Of a DNA stretch of 47,796 nt, positions 23,784 to 32,866 are shown in pieces. Source of the DNA: Accumulibacter sp. (GTDB lineage: Bacteria > Pseudomonadota > Gammaproteobacteria > Burkholderiales > Rhodocyclaceae); assembly GCF_029255125.1 (NCBI RefSeq), contig NZ_JAPUVR010000002.1, positions 1 through 47,796 on the forward strand, read 5' to 3'. A model generated the notes under the pieces. It was not told where the DNA came from, searched no databases, and saw only the letters and a list, made by a program, of their open reading frames with translations. Both the position numbers and the translations under genes were made by a program. Every line of letters begins with the position of its first letter. Within the stretch, counting starts at the first letter, position 1.

Positions 23784-25147
23784 GTCGAACTGAGCGCCGG
23801 CCGCGCGGCGAACTGGCGCGGGTTCTGGTGGTGGATGATGAAGAGGACATTCGTGAGCTGCTCGACCTGACCGTGGCGCGCATGGGGCTCTCGGCCGACT
23901 GCGCAGGGAGCGTCAACGAAGCGAAACGACTCCTCGAACAACAGCGCTACAAGCTGTGCATCACCGACATGCGTCTGCCCGATGGTGACGGCCTGGAAAT
24001 CGTTCGCCTGATCAGCGAGCGTTATGGCCAAACGCCGGTTGCCGTCCTGACCGCGCATGGTAGCGCGCAGAACGCCGTTGCCGCGCTCAAGGCAGGCGCT
24101 TTCGACTACGTCGCCAAGCCGATGGCGCTCGACCAGCTACGCAGCCTGATCAGGTCGGCACTCAGCCTTCCTTCACGCAACTGGGCGGGCGAGGCGTCCC
24201 ACACTGGCGGCCATGCGGTCGAGCAACTGATCGGCCAGTCAGCCGCTATCGAACACGTACGCCAGATGATCGAGCGGCTGGCGCGCAGCCAGGCGCCGGT
24301 ATACATTTCCGGCGAATCCGGTACCGGGAAGGAACTCGCCGCACGCCTGATCCACGATCGCAGTGCCCGCCAGACAGGCCCCTTCATTCCGGTCAACTGC
24401 GGCGCGATTCCTGAAACCTTGATGGAAAGCGAGTTCTTCGGGTACCGCAAGGGAGCCTTCACCGGCGCCGAGAGCGACCGCGACGGCTTCTTTCAGGCGG
24501 CCAAGGCGGGCACGCTGTTCCTCGATGAGGTAGCCGATCTGCCCCTGCCGATGCAGGTCAAACTTCTCCGCGCGATCCAGGAAAAGAGGGTACGCAAGGT
24601 CGGGAGTGCGGTCGAAGAGGCGGTGGACGTGCGCATCATTTCGGCCACCCACCGAACGCTGAAGGACTGTGTCGACGCCGGAAGCTTCCGCCAGGACCTC
24701 TACTACCGACTGAACGTCATCGAACTTCGCATGCCCCCCTTGCGCGAACGACAGGAAGACATCGCGCCGCTGGTCGATGCGCTACTGCGTCGCATCTGCG
24801 CCGGCAAACCCCCGCGCATGGACGTGCGCGCCATGCAGGCGCTGCAGGCCTACAGCTTTGCCGGCAATGTGCGCGAGCTGGAAAACATTCTCGAACGCGC
24901 AGTCGCCTTGTGCACCAACGATACCGTACTGGTCGACGATCTCGGACTGGTTTCGGAAATTGCCATCGGGAGCAGCCTCGGGCGAACCAGCGAAACGCTC
25001 GACGACTATATCAATCGGCTCGAAAGGCAGGCCATCCTCGACGCCTTGAGCAAGACCAATTTCAATCGCACGGCGGCCGCCCGCCTGCTCGGAGTCAGCT
25101 TCCGCTCGCTGCGCTATCGCATCGACCGGCTCGGCATCGAAGAATGA
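23774..25147 (+). CDS. pilR: Sigma-54 dependent response regulator PilR-type
   Basis: The protein has 457 residues. Receiver domain about 15-130 with phospho-acceptor D65 and K115; AAA+ domain about 150-385 with Walker A G-E-S-G-T-G-K-E (180-187) and the sigma-54 contact loop G-A-F-T-G-A (227-232); Fis-type helix-turn-helix about 415-457 (R-T-A-A-A-R-L-L-G-V). All residues for phosphorylation and sigma-54 activation are present. Start overlaps pilS; its stop overlaps the ampD start by 3 bp. Confidence 0.9.
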   Translation: MSIGRTERRPRGELARVLVVDDEEDIRELLDLTVARMGLSADCAGSVNEAKRLLEQQRYKLCITDMRLPDGDGLEIVRLISERYGQTPVAVLTAHGSAQNAVAALKAGAFDYVAKPMALDQLRSLIRSALSLPSRNWAGEASHTGGHAVEQLIGQSAAIEHVRQMIERLARSQAPVYISGESGTGKELAARLIHDRSARQTGPFIPVNCGAIPETLMESEFFGYRKGAFTGAESDRDGFFQAAKAGTLFLDEVADLPLPMQVKLLRAIQEKRVRKVGSAVEEAVDVRIISATHRTLKDCVDAGSFRQDLYYRLNVIELRMPPLRERQEDIAPLVDALLRRICAGKPPRMDVRAMQALQAYSFAGNVRELENILERAVALCTNDTVLVDDLGLVSEIAIGSSLGRTSETLDDYINRLERQAILDALSKTNFNRTAAARLLGVSFRSLRYRIDRLGIEE

Positions 25148-25722
25148 GGCGGCGCGAGCGGCGAGCGGCGATCGACGATGTCGGCTGGCTACGCGGCGCG
25201 CAGCAGCTTGCTTCGCCAAACTGTGACCTCCGCCCGCCCGACGCGCGCGTGTCGCTCGTCGTCATCCACGCGATCAGCCTGCCACCGGGGGAGTTTGGTG
25301 GCGACGCGATCGAGCGCTTGTTTACCAATCGGCTCGACGCCAACGCCCACCCGTATTACGCAGAAATCAGCCAGTTGCGTGTTTCGGCACACTTCCTGAT
25401 TCGCCGCACCGGTAGTCTGACCCAGTTCGTCCCCTGCCGGCAGCGCGCCTGGCACGCCGGCGTCTCCACCTGGCAGGGCCATCAGCGCTGCAACGATTTT
25501 TCGCTTGGAATCGAACTCGAGGGCTGCGATACCCTGCCCTTCACCGCCACCCAGTACGCCTGCCTGCTTGGCCTCATCGGCACTTTGCGCGAGCATTTCC
25601 CAATCGATGCCGTGGTCGGCCACAGCGATATCGCGCCCGGCAGAAAGACCGACCCCGGTCCGCATTTCGACTGGCATGCGCTGGCTGCGCTCGGCCGCCT
25701 GCCGGGTATGCTCGCCGGCTAG
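25144..25722 (+). CDS. ampD: 1,6-anhydro-N-acetylmuramyl-L-alanine amidase AmpD
   Basis: Cleaves the peptide from anhydro-muropeptides during cell-wall recycling in the cytosol. 192 residues. Zinc ligands by comparison with E. coli AmpD are H42 (V-I-H-A-I-S), H160 (V-G-H-S-D-I-A) and D170 (K-T-D-P-G-P), with catalytic K168 and E124 (I-E-L-E-G). The ATG at 25144 overlaps the end of pilR, so translation is coupled to pilR. No membrane segment or signal peptide, as expected for AmpD rather than exported AmiD. No ampR or beta-lactamase gene is nearby. Confidence 0.92.
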   Translation: MRRRERRAAIDDVGWLRGAQQLASPNCDLRPPDARVSLVVIHAISLPPGEFGGDAIERLFTNRLDANAHPYYAEISQLRVSAHFLIRRTGSLTQFVPCRQRAWHAGVSTWQGHQRCNDFSLGIELEGCDTLPFTATQYACLLGLIGTLREHFPIDAVVGHSDIAPGRKTDPGPHFDWHALAALGRLPGMLAG

Positions 25723-25731
25723 CAAGCGTCC

Positions 25732-26892
25732 TCAGCCGACAAACTGCCGGATGCGCTCGATCGCTTCGCGCAAGCGCTCGACGCGTGTGGTATAGGCAAA
25801 GCGCAGGTGATGCTGCGGGGCATGCTGTCCGAAATCGCGGCCAGGGGTGACGGCGACGCCGGTTGCTTCCAGAAGCTCGCGCGCCAAGCGATCGCTGTTC
25901 TCGGCAAGACTTCGGCAGTCGGCATAAACGTAGAACGCGCCCGCCGGCTTGGCTGCGACGCGGAAACCGAGGTCTTCCAGCGCCGGAACGAGAAAATCGC
26001 GCCGGCGCTGGAATTCCTGCCGGCGCGTTTCGAGAATGTCGAGCGTGGCGGGCGCGAACGCGGCGAGCGCTGCATGCTGAGCCGGACTTGACGGGGAAAT
26101 GAAGAGGTTCTGCGCCAGCTTCTCGATGTCGCGCAGAAAGCGCTCGGGAACGACCAGCCAGCCGAGCCGCCAACCAGTCATGTTGAAGAACTTGGAAAAG
26201 CTCTGCACGACGAAAATGTCGTCGCCATACTTCAGCGCGGTCTCGGCGCTGCCTCCGTAAGTCAGTCCGTGATAGATCTCGTCGACGATGAGTTGCCCCT
26301 GGCGTTCGCGAACGAAGCCTGCCAGATCGGCGAGTTCATCGCCGCTAAGCATCGTGCCGGTTGGATTGGCCGGTGACGCGAGCAAGGCGCCGGCCGTGCG
26401 GGCGCTCCAATATGCGGCCAGCGCCGAGGTGTGCGGCTGGAAGTTGTCTTCCGGGCCAACCGGGATGCCTACCGGAACGCCTTCGAAAGCCCGGACGAAA
26501 TGACGATTGCACGGGTAACCGGGATCGCTGACCAGCCATTCGCTGCCCGGCTCGGCGAGACAGGCAAGCGCCAGGAGCAGCGCCCCGGAAGCGCCGGCAG
26601 TCACCACGATGCGCTCAGCCGGCAAATCGAGATCGTAACGCGTGGCACAGAAAGCGGCAATGGCGCGACGCAGCTCGGGCAGGCCAAGCGCCGGCGTGTA
26701 GAAGACGCGGCCGCTGGCAATGTGTGCCTGCGCGGCCGCAATGATCGGTTCGGGTGTCGGGAAGTCGGGTTCGCCGACTTCGAGGTGAATGACATCGCGG
26801 CCCTCGGCTTCGAGCGCCTTGGCGCGGGTCAGGAGCTCCATCACATGGAAGGGTGCGATGTCGGCCAGGCGGCTGGCGGGAAAGGTCGGCAT
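25732..26892 (-). CDS. PLP-dependent class I/II aminotransferase
   Basis: 386 residues, fold-type I aminotransferase. Visible are the N-terminal L-E-V-G-E-P-D-F-P-T-P, A-N-P-T-G for PLP/substrate binding, V-D-E-I-Y-H-G-L, the PLP lysine in Q-S-F-S-K-F-F-N-M-T-G-W-R-L-G, and the substrate-binding arginine in L-R-F-A-Y-T-T. The amino acid substrate cannot be decided. It converges with ampD (9 bp apart) and lies downstream of pckG on the same strand, but a terminator hairpin between them suggests separate transcription. Confidence 0.9.
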   Translation of the reverse strand: MPTFPASRLADIAPFHVMELLTRAKALEAEGRDVIHLEVGEPDFPTPEPIIAAAQAHIASGRVFYTPALGLPELRRAIAAFCATRYDLDLPAERIVVTAGASGALLLALACLAEPGSEWLVSDPGYPCNRHFVRAFEGVPVGIPVGPEDNFQPHTSALAAYWSARTAGALLASPANPTGTMLSGDELADLAGFVRERQGQLIVDEIYHGLTYGGSAETALKYGDDIFVVQSFSKFFNMTGWRLGWLVVPERFLRDIEKLAQNLFISPSSPAQHAALAAFAPATLDILETRRQEFQRRRDFLVPALEDLGFRVAAKPAGAFYVYADCRSLAENSDRLARELLEATGVAVTPGRDFGQHAPQHHLRFAYTTRVERLREAIERIRQFVG

Positions 26893-26950
26893 GTCGTCGA
26901 GCGGGTCTGAAAGTCGGGCGGAAAACCTGGGACAAAGCCGCAGGCTGAAG

Positions 26951-26976
26951 AAAAAAGGCCGCCCGCAGGCGGCCTT
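26951..26976 (-). terminator. Rho-independent terminator of pckG
   Basis: Perfect 7-bp stem GGCCGCC/GGCGGCC (26957-26963 and 26968-26974) with a 4-nt loop, extended by two A-T pairs. Read on the minus strand it is followed by a run of six T (26956-26951). It lies 22 bp past the pckG stop and upstream of the aminotransferase. Confidence 0.85.
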
Positions 26977-26998
26977 CTCGTTTACCAGATGGTCGTCA

Positions 26999-28843
26999 TC
27001 AGGCCGCCTGGAAGCGCTGTTCGAGTTCGTCCCGGATGGCGGAGAGCTTGGCCGGCAGCTTGCCGCCCATCTTGCCGAACCAGTCCTTGACGCCTTCGAG
27101 TTCGCTCACCCAGGCCTGCTTGTCGAGGCTGGTGACACCGGCGAATTCATCCTTCGAGAAGTTGGCACCGCTCCAGTCCATGTCCTCATAATTCGGCATC
27201 CAGCCGAGCGTGGTTTCACGCGCCGACACCCGACCCTCGCAGCGGTCGATGATCCACTTCAGGACGCGCGCGTTGTCGCCGAAACCAGGCCAGGCAAACT
27301 CGCCCTTCTCGTTCATCCGGAACCAGTTGACCATGAAGATGAGCGGGGGTTTGTCGACTGCCTTGCCCATCTTCAGCCAGTGGCTGTAGTAGTCGGCCAT
27401 GTTGTAGCCGCAGAACGGCAACATGGCGAAGGGGTCGCGCCGGACGACGCCCTGCTGACCAAATGCCGCTGCGGTCGTTTCGGAACCAAGCGTGGCGGCA
27501 GCGTAGACGCCGTAATCCCAGTCACGCGTCTGGCAAACCAGCGGCACCGTCGAGGCGCGTCGGCCACCAAAGAGGAAGGCCGAAATCGGCACGCCTTCGG
27601 TGCTCTCCCAGTTCTCGTCGATGCACGGGCACTGCGCCGCCGGAGCCGTAAAGCGGGAGTTCGGGTGCGCCGCTTTCGTCCCCTTCTCCTTGGCGATCTC
27701 GGGCGTCCAGTCGTTGCCCTGCCAGTCGATGGCGTGCGCCGGAGGCGGACCCATGCCTTCCCACCACACGTCGCCGTCATCGGTCAGCGCGACGTTGGTG
27801 AAGATGGTGTTCTCGGACAACGAAGCCATGGCGTTGAAGTTGGTCTTTTCGTTCGTCCCCGGGGCAACGCCGAAGAAGCCGGCTTCCGGGTTGATCGCGT
27901 AGAGGCGGGTAACGCCATCCTTGTCCTTGCGCGGCTTGATCCACGCGATGTCGTCACCGATCGTCGTCACTTTCCAGCCGCTCAGGCTGGCCGGCGGAAC
28001 GAGCATCGCGAAGTTGGTCTTGCCGCAGGCCGACGGAAATGCCGCAGCGACGTAGCGCTTCTCGCCTGCCGGCGACTCGACGCCAAGGATCAGCATGTGT
28101 TCGGCCATCCATCCGTCGTCGCGCGCCATGTTCGAGGCAATGCGCAGCGCCAGGCACTTCTTGCCGAGCAGCGCGTTGCCGCCGTAGCCCGAGCCGTAGG
28201 ACCAGATCTCGCGCGTCTCGGGGTAATGAACGATGTACTTGGTCGTCGGATTGCACGGCCAGCGCGGATCCTTCTGACCAGGCTCCTTCGGCGCACCGAT
28301 CGTGTGCACACAGGGAACGAAGGCACCGTCGGTACCGAGAACCGGGAACACCGCCTTGCCCATCCGGGTCATGATGCGCATGTTGACGACGACATACGCA
28401 CTGTCGCTGATCTCGACGCCAATCTGCGCAATCGGCGAACCGATCGGGCCCATCGAGAACGGGATGACATACATCGTGCGCCCCTTCATGCAGCCCTTGA
28501 ACAGGCCGCCGAGGATTTCGCGCATCTTTTTCGGATCTTCCCAGTTGTTGGTCGGACCGGCATCTTCCTGCTTTTCCGAGCAGATGTACGTGCGGTCTTC
28601 GACGCGTGCAACGTCGGAGGGATCCGAGAAGGCGAGGTACGAGTTCTTGCGCTTCTGTGGGTTGAGCCGAATGAAGGTTCCGGCTTCGACGAGTTCGTTG
28701 CACAGACGATCGTATTCCTCCTGCGAACCGTCGGCCCAGACCACGCTGGCGGGCTCGGTGAGCGCTGCGATCTGGGCAACCCATTGCTTCAGGCCTTCAT
28801 GTTTGACGTAATCGGGGGCATTGATGGAAACGGTCTGGTTCAT
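26999..28843 (-). CDS. pckG: Phosphoenolpyruvate carboxykinase (GTP)
   Basis: Interconverts oxaloacetate and PEP with GTP/GDP. 614 residues, usual for the GTP form. The nucleotide loop [11 protein letters not shown], with the active-site Cys of this class, is near the middle. Other signatures are [22 protein letters not shown] and the C-terminal W-F-R-x-N-E-K-G-E-F. The ATG at 28843 gives [14 protein letters not shown]; 47 upstream in-frame residues are not family-like. Divergent from maeB across 364 bp. Confidence 0.97.
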   Translation of the reverse strand: MNQTVSINAPDYVKHEGLKQWVAQIAALTEPASVVWADGSQEEYDRLCNELVEAGTFIRLNPQKRKNSYLAFSDPSDVARVEDRTYICSEKQEDAGPTNNWEDPKKMREILGGLFKGCMKGRTMYVIPFSMGPIGSPIAQIGVEISDSAYVVVNMRIMTRMGKAVFPVLGTDGAFVPCVHTIGAPKEPGQKDPRWPCNPTTKYIVHYPETREIWSYGSGYGGNALLGKKCLALRIASNMARDDGWMAEHMLILGVESPAGEKRYVAAAFPSACGKTNFAMLVPPASLSGWKVTTIGDDIAWIKPRKDKDGVTRLYAINPEAGFFGVAPGTNEKTNFNAMASLSENTIFTNVALTDDGDVWWEGMGPPPAHAIDWQGNDWTPEIAKEKGTKAAHPNSRFTAPAAQCPCIDENWESTEGVPISAFLFGGRRASTVPLVCQTRDWDYGVYAAATLGSETTAAAFGQQGVVRRDPFAMLPFCGYNMADYYSHWLKMGKAVDKPPLIFMVNWFRMNEKGEFAWPGFGDNARVLKWIIDRCEGRVSARETTLGWMPNYEDMDWSGANFSKDEFAGVTSLDKQAWVSELEGVKDWFGKMGGKLPAKLSAIRDELEQRFQAA

Positions 28844-29207
28844 GGTGGTCACTCTCGAGGTAAGTTGAAACGCAGTGTTATCGTAGCGCGGCAGGCGCAA
28901 TGCCTGGCCGAGAAGGCGGGGAGACGAAGGGGTCGGTCCAGCCCAGTCGGGGGCGACGCGGCGGTCGCGGCTGGCGAGAAACAAGCCCGGTGCAACTGGT
29001 TGAAATCAGCATGCTAGGCGGCGGTGCTACAAGGATGACGGAGTTTGTGTAATTATGCCACAGGTTCAGGCTGCGCTGCTCATCGTGCGAGCGCTTCGCG
29101 CCGCGTGAACAGGCGACCCGAGCGCGCCACGCAGGCCCGCCGATCATCCAGAACAAGCCCGCAGCAGCCACCGCTGCCGACCAGGTAATCCGTCAGGAGG
29201 GTAAGGT
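28844..29207. other. Divergent pckG-maeB intergenic region (364 bp)
   Basis: No gene is supported here. It must contain the promoters of pckG (leftward) and maeB (rightward). A ribosome site AGGAGGG lies just before the maeB ATG. An AT-richer patch near 29040-29056 (TTTGTGTAATTATG) is the most promoter-like spot for maeB, but I cannot assign confident -35/-10 pairs for either gene. No riboswitch-like or terminator structure was recognised. Confidence 0.5.
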
Positions 29208-31508
29208 ATGAGCCAGGAAAAGGAACAGTTGCGCAAGGCAGCGCTTTTCTATCACTGCAACCCGAAACCGGGCAAGCTGTGCGTACAGCCGACCAAGCAG
29301 CTCACCAACCAGTACGATCTTTCGATGGCCTACTCGCCCGGAGTGGCTGCCGCATGTGAAGAGATTGTGGCCAGCCCGACGACCGTCAGCGCGCTGACCG
29401 CGCGGGCCAATCTGGTCGGCGTGATCACCAACGGAACCGCGGTACTCGGCCTGGGGCCAATCGGACCGCTGGCCGCCAAGCCGGTGATGGAAGGCAAGGC
29501 CGTCCTGTTCAAGAAGTTTGCCAACATCGATGTCTTCGATCTGGAGATCGACGAACGCGATCCTGACCGTCTGGTGGAAATCATCGCTTCGCTCGAACCG
29601 ACCTTCGGCGGCATCAACCTGGAGGACATCAAGGCGCCGGAGTGCTTCCACATCGAACGCAAGCTGCGCGAACGGATGAAGATCCCGGTTTTCCACGACG
29701 ATCAGCACGGAACAGCCATCGTTGTTGGCGCGGCGGTCCTCAATGGCCTGCACCTGCAGGACAAGGATCTGACCCAGGTCAAGGTGGTCACCTCAGGGGC
29801 CGGCGCCGCCGCACTCGCCTGCCTCGATCTACTGGTGATGCTCGGCATTCCGGTCGACAACATCTGGGTGACCGACATCCATGGCCTGGTCTACGTCGGG
29901 CGCGTCGAAGAGATGGACGAGATCAAGGCGCGCTACGCCAAGGACACCGAGGCGCGAACGCTCGGCGAAGTGATCGACGGCGCCGACGTATTCCTCGGCC
30001 TGTCAGCGGGCGGCGTGCTGAAACAGGAGATGGTCGCCCGGATGGCAGCAAAGCCGCTGATCATGGCGCTCGCCAACCCCAATCCGGAGATCAAGCCGGA
30101 GGACGTGCGCGCGGTGCGCAGCGACGCGATCATCGCCACCGGCCGCTCGGATTACCCGAACCAGGTCAACAACGTGCTGTGTTTTCCGTTCATCTTTCGC
30201 GGCGCGCTCGACGTGGGCGCCAGCACGATCAGCGAAGCGATGAAACTGGCCGCCGTCAAGGCGATCGCCGAACTGGCGCGGGTCGAACAATCGGAAGTTG
30301 CCGCCCGGGCGTACGGCGAGCAGGTCAGCAGCTTCGGGCCGGACTACCTGATCCCGAATCCCTTCGATCCGCGGCTGATCGGCAAGATCGCGCCGGCAGT
30401 CGCCGCTGCGGCGATGGCCTCCGGCGTCGCCACACGCCCGCTGAAGGACATCGAGGCGTATCGCGAGAGCCTCGACGAGTTCGTCTACCACTTCGGGCTG
30501 ATCATGAAACCGGTCTTCTCGCAAGCCAAGCAGGCGCCGCGCCGTGTCGTCTTCGCCGAGGGAACCGACGAGCGCGTGCTGCGCGCAGTGCAGGTCATCG
30601 TTGATGAGGGAATCGCGCGGCCGATCCTGATCGGCCACCCGGGTGACATCGCCGGCAAACTCGAGGCGCTGAACCTGCGCGTACGCCCCGGCGCCGATTT
30701 CGAGATCGTCCACGCGGACGAAAAGCCGTTCTTCGACGAGCACTTCGACCTCTACTGGCGCGAGTACCGCCGCCTGATGGAGCGTAAGGGCGTGTCGAGC
30801 GACTTCGCCCGGCGCGAAGTTCGCCGCCGCGCATCGCTCTTCGGCGCCATGATGGTGCGCATGGGAGACGCCGACGGACTGGTCTGCGGGACCTTTGGTC
30901 AGCATGCCGTGCATCGCACCTATGTCGAGAACGTCATCGGCCTGGCGCCCGGGGTCCGGAATCTGTATGCCATGAGCCTGGTCCTGCTACCCGACCGGAC
31001 GCTGTTCATCGCCGACACCTACATCAACTATGAGCCGTCGGCCGAGCAGTTGGTCGACATGACGCTGCTTGCCGCCGACACGGTGCGCCGTTTCGGCCTC
31101 GCTCCACGCGTTGCTCTGCTGTCCCACTCCTCGTTCGGCTCCGAGAACACACCGACCGCCAACCGCATGCGCGAAGCCCTGCGCCTGCTCCGGGAGCGCG
31201 CCCCGCGCCTGGAAGTGGAAGGCGAGATGCACGGCGATGCGGCGCTCGACGAGCAGATTCGGCAGCGCGTCTTTCCCGGCGATGCGCGCTTGAAGGGTCA
31301 CGCCAACCTGCTGATCATGCCGACGCTCGATGCGGCGAATATTTCGTTCAACCTGCTCAAGGTCGCGGCCGGCGATAACGTGACCATCGGACCGATTCTG
31401 CTCGGCGCCGCGCAACCGGTACACATCCTGACCTCGACGGCCACCGTACGGCGAATCGTCAACATGACCGCGCTGACCGTCGTGGACAAGCTGATGAGCG
31501 AACGCTAA
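29208..31508 (+). CDS. maeB: NADP-dependent malic enzyme MaeB (malic domain plus phosphotransacetylase-like domain)
   Basis: 766 residues. Residues about 1-425 are the malic enzyme part, decarboxylating malate to pyruvate: [24 protein letters not shown] and the nucleotide fold G-A-G-A-A-A. Residues about 445-766 are a phosphate acetyltransferase-like domain ([18 protein letters not shown]). In MaeB this domain usually regulates by acetyl-CoA rather than catalysing. Paired divergently with pckG, it sits at the C4-acid/PEP/pyruvate node. A patatin-like gene follows after 100 bp. Confidence 0.96.
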   Translation: MSQEKEQLRKAALFYHCNPKPGKLCVQPTKQLTNQYDLSMAYSPGVAAACEEIVASPTTVSALTARANLVGVITNGTAVLGLGPIGPLAAKPVMEGKAVLFKKFANIDVFDLEIDERDPDRLVEIIASLEPTFGGINLEDIKAPECFHIERKLRERMKIPVFHDDQHGTAIVVGAAVLNGLHLQDKDLTQVKVVTSGAGAAALACLDLLVMLGIPVDNIWVTDIHGLVYVGRVEEMDEIKARYAKDTEARTLGEVIDGADVFLGLSAGGVLKQEMVARMAAKPLIMALANPNPEIKPEDVRAVRSDAIIATGRSDYPNQVNNVLCFPFIFRGALDVGASTISEAMKLAAVKAIAELARVEQSEVAARAYGEQVSSFGPDYLIPNPFDPRLIGKIAPAVAAAAMASGVATRPLKDIEAYRESLDEFVYHFGLIMKPVFSQAKQAPRRVVFAEGTDERVLRAVQVIVDEGIARPILIGHPGDIAGKLEALNLRVRPGADFEIVHADEKPFFDEHFDLYWREYRRLMERKGVSSDFARREVRRRASLFGAMMVRMGDADGLVCGTFGQHAVHRTYVENVIGLAPGVRNLYAMSLVLLPDRTLFIADTYINYEPSAEQLVDMTLLAADTVRRFGLAPRVALLSHSSFGSENTPTANRMREALRLLRERAPRLEVEGEMHGDAALDEQIRQRVFPGDARLKGHANLLIMPTLDAANISFNLLKVAAGDNVTIGPILLGAAQPVHILTSTATVRRIVNMTALTVVDKLMSER

Positions 31509-31608
31509 GGATGTTTGCTGCAGCGCCCACCGTTCGCCGCTTGGCCGCCGCCAGCGCGCACCCGCAAGCGCATCGGCCGCTGCCCGGACACGAGTAGGCG
31601 CGCGCGCC

Positions 31609-32742
31609 ATGCCAAACGAGCGTACGGCGCTGGTTCTGGGCGGTGGCGGGGCTCGCGCGGCTTACCAGGTTGGCGTCCTGCAGGCCATCCGCGATCTGCT
31701 CGGGCCGCGCCATCCGAACCCGTTTCCGATCGTCTGCGGCGCGTCGGCGGGCGCCGTCAATGCGGCGACACTCGCGTGCTACTCGGCCAACTTCAGTGTC
31801 GCAGTGGATGCACTGGCTGATGTCTGGCGCAACATGCACGCTGACCAGATCTATCGCGCCGACGCGCTCGGCATCGGCAGTACCGCGCTCAAGTGGCTGG
31901 CTGCGCTGCTCCTGGGTTGGGCGCTCAAACGCAGCCCGCGCTCGCTGCTCGACAATCAGCCCCTGCGTCGCCTGCTCGAGGAACGCCTGGATTTCACCCG
32001 CATCGCACGCAGCATCGATCGCGGCACACTCTATGCCGCCAGCATTACCGCCTCCGGCTATGTCTCTGGACACAGCGTGAGCTTCTTCCAGGCCCATCCA
32101 GAGGTACAGACTTGGCGGCGGGCACAGCGGGCCGGATGTCGAACCGAACTGACGGTCGATCACCTGCTCGCCTCCAGCGCCATTCCGTTCATCTTTCCCG
32201 CTGTTCACCTCAACCGCGAGTATTTCGGCGATGGCTCGATGCGCCAACTGGCGCCCGTCTCGCCGGCGATCCACCTCGGCGCAAGGAAGGTTCTGATCAT
32301 CGGCGTCGCGCAGACGGTCGACTCGCTGCCGCGCCAGAGTTCGCGTCGCTACCCGACGCCAGCGCAGATCATCGGCCATGTGCTTTCTTCGATCTTCCTC
32401 GATGGGCTGGCCATCGATGCCGAACGAATCGAGCGTGTCAATCGCACGCTTGCCCTGATCCCGCACGAACGGAACAGCGAGTCGGCGCTCGGGCTACGAC
32501 CATTGCGCTCGCTGATCATTTCGCCGTCGGAACGGCTGGATTACCTCGCCGCGCGCAATGCGCACGCGCTGCCCTGGCCGGTGCGCACGCTGCTCCACAG
32601 CCTGGGCGCGATGAACCGGCGCGGAGGAGCGCTGACCAGCTATCTGCTTTTCGAAAAAGCCTACACCGAGACCCTGATCGCGCTCGGTTACAAGGACGCA
32701 ATGGACCGTGTAGACGACCTGAAGGCCTTTTTCGACGCGTAA
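31609..32742 (+). CDS. Patatin-like phospholipase family protein
   Basis: 377 residues. The oxyanion loop G-G-G-G-A-R-A-A-Y-Q is at 11-20, the nucleophile is S46 in G-A-S-A-G, and the dyad aspartate is D208 in F-G-D-G-S-M-R. The acyl hydrolase dyad is therefore complete, although the last motif has D-G-S instead of the commoner D-G-G/A. No signal peptide is seen; there is a hydrophobic helix about 93-108 (L-K-W-L-A-A-L-L-L-G-W-A). Substrate is unknown; lipid or phospholipid acyl hydrolysis is the family role. Confidence 0.88.
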   Translation: MPNERTALVLGGGGARAAYQVGVLQAIRDLLGPRHPNPFPIVCGASAGAVNAATLACYSANFSVAVDALADVWRNMHADQIYRADALGIGSTALKWLAALLLGWALKRSPRSLLDNQPLRRLLEERLDFTRIARSIDRGTLYAASITASGYVSGHSVSFFQAHPEVQTWRRAQRAGCRTELTVDHLLASSAIPFIFPAVHLNREYFGDGSMRQLAPVSPAIHLGARKVLIIGVAQTVDSLPRQSSRRYPTPAQIIGHVLSSIFLDGLAIDAERIERVNRTLALIPHERNSESALGLRPLRSLIISPSERLDYLAARNAHALPWPVRTLLHSLGAMNRRGGALTSYLLFEKAYTETLIALGYKDAMDRVDDLKAFFDA

Positions 32743-32803
32743 GGAATGCTCCTCAGGTTGAACCTCATAAACGATGGATATCCTGTTATTTCTAATTGGG
32801 ATC

Positions 32804-32833
32804 TTGTAGCTCATCCGAGGACTGGTGTAGAAT
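32804..32833 (+). promoter_or_regulatory. Candidate promoter for the PBP endopeptidase gene
   Basis: TTGTAG (32804-32809), 18 bp spacer, TAGAAT (32828-32833), predicted start near 32840. The region 32743-32866 is clearly AT-richer than its surroundings. A strong ribosome site AGGAGG lies at 32855-32860. Confidence 0.5.
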
Positions 32834-32866
32834 GGAGTAGGATATGAATTGAGCAGGAGGTTAACT

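Noticed and set aside
26789-29017. 742-residue open frame on the plus strand
   Set aside because: Antisense to pckG and the end of the aminotransferase gene; long open antisense frames arise from GC-rich third codon positions, and the peptide has no recognisable domain.
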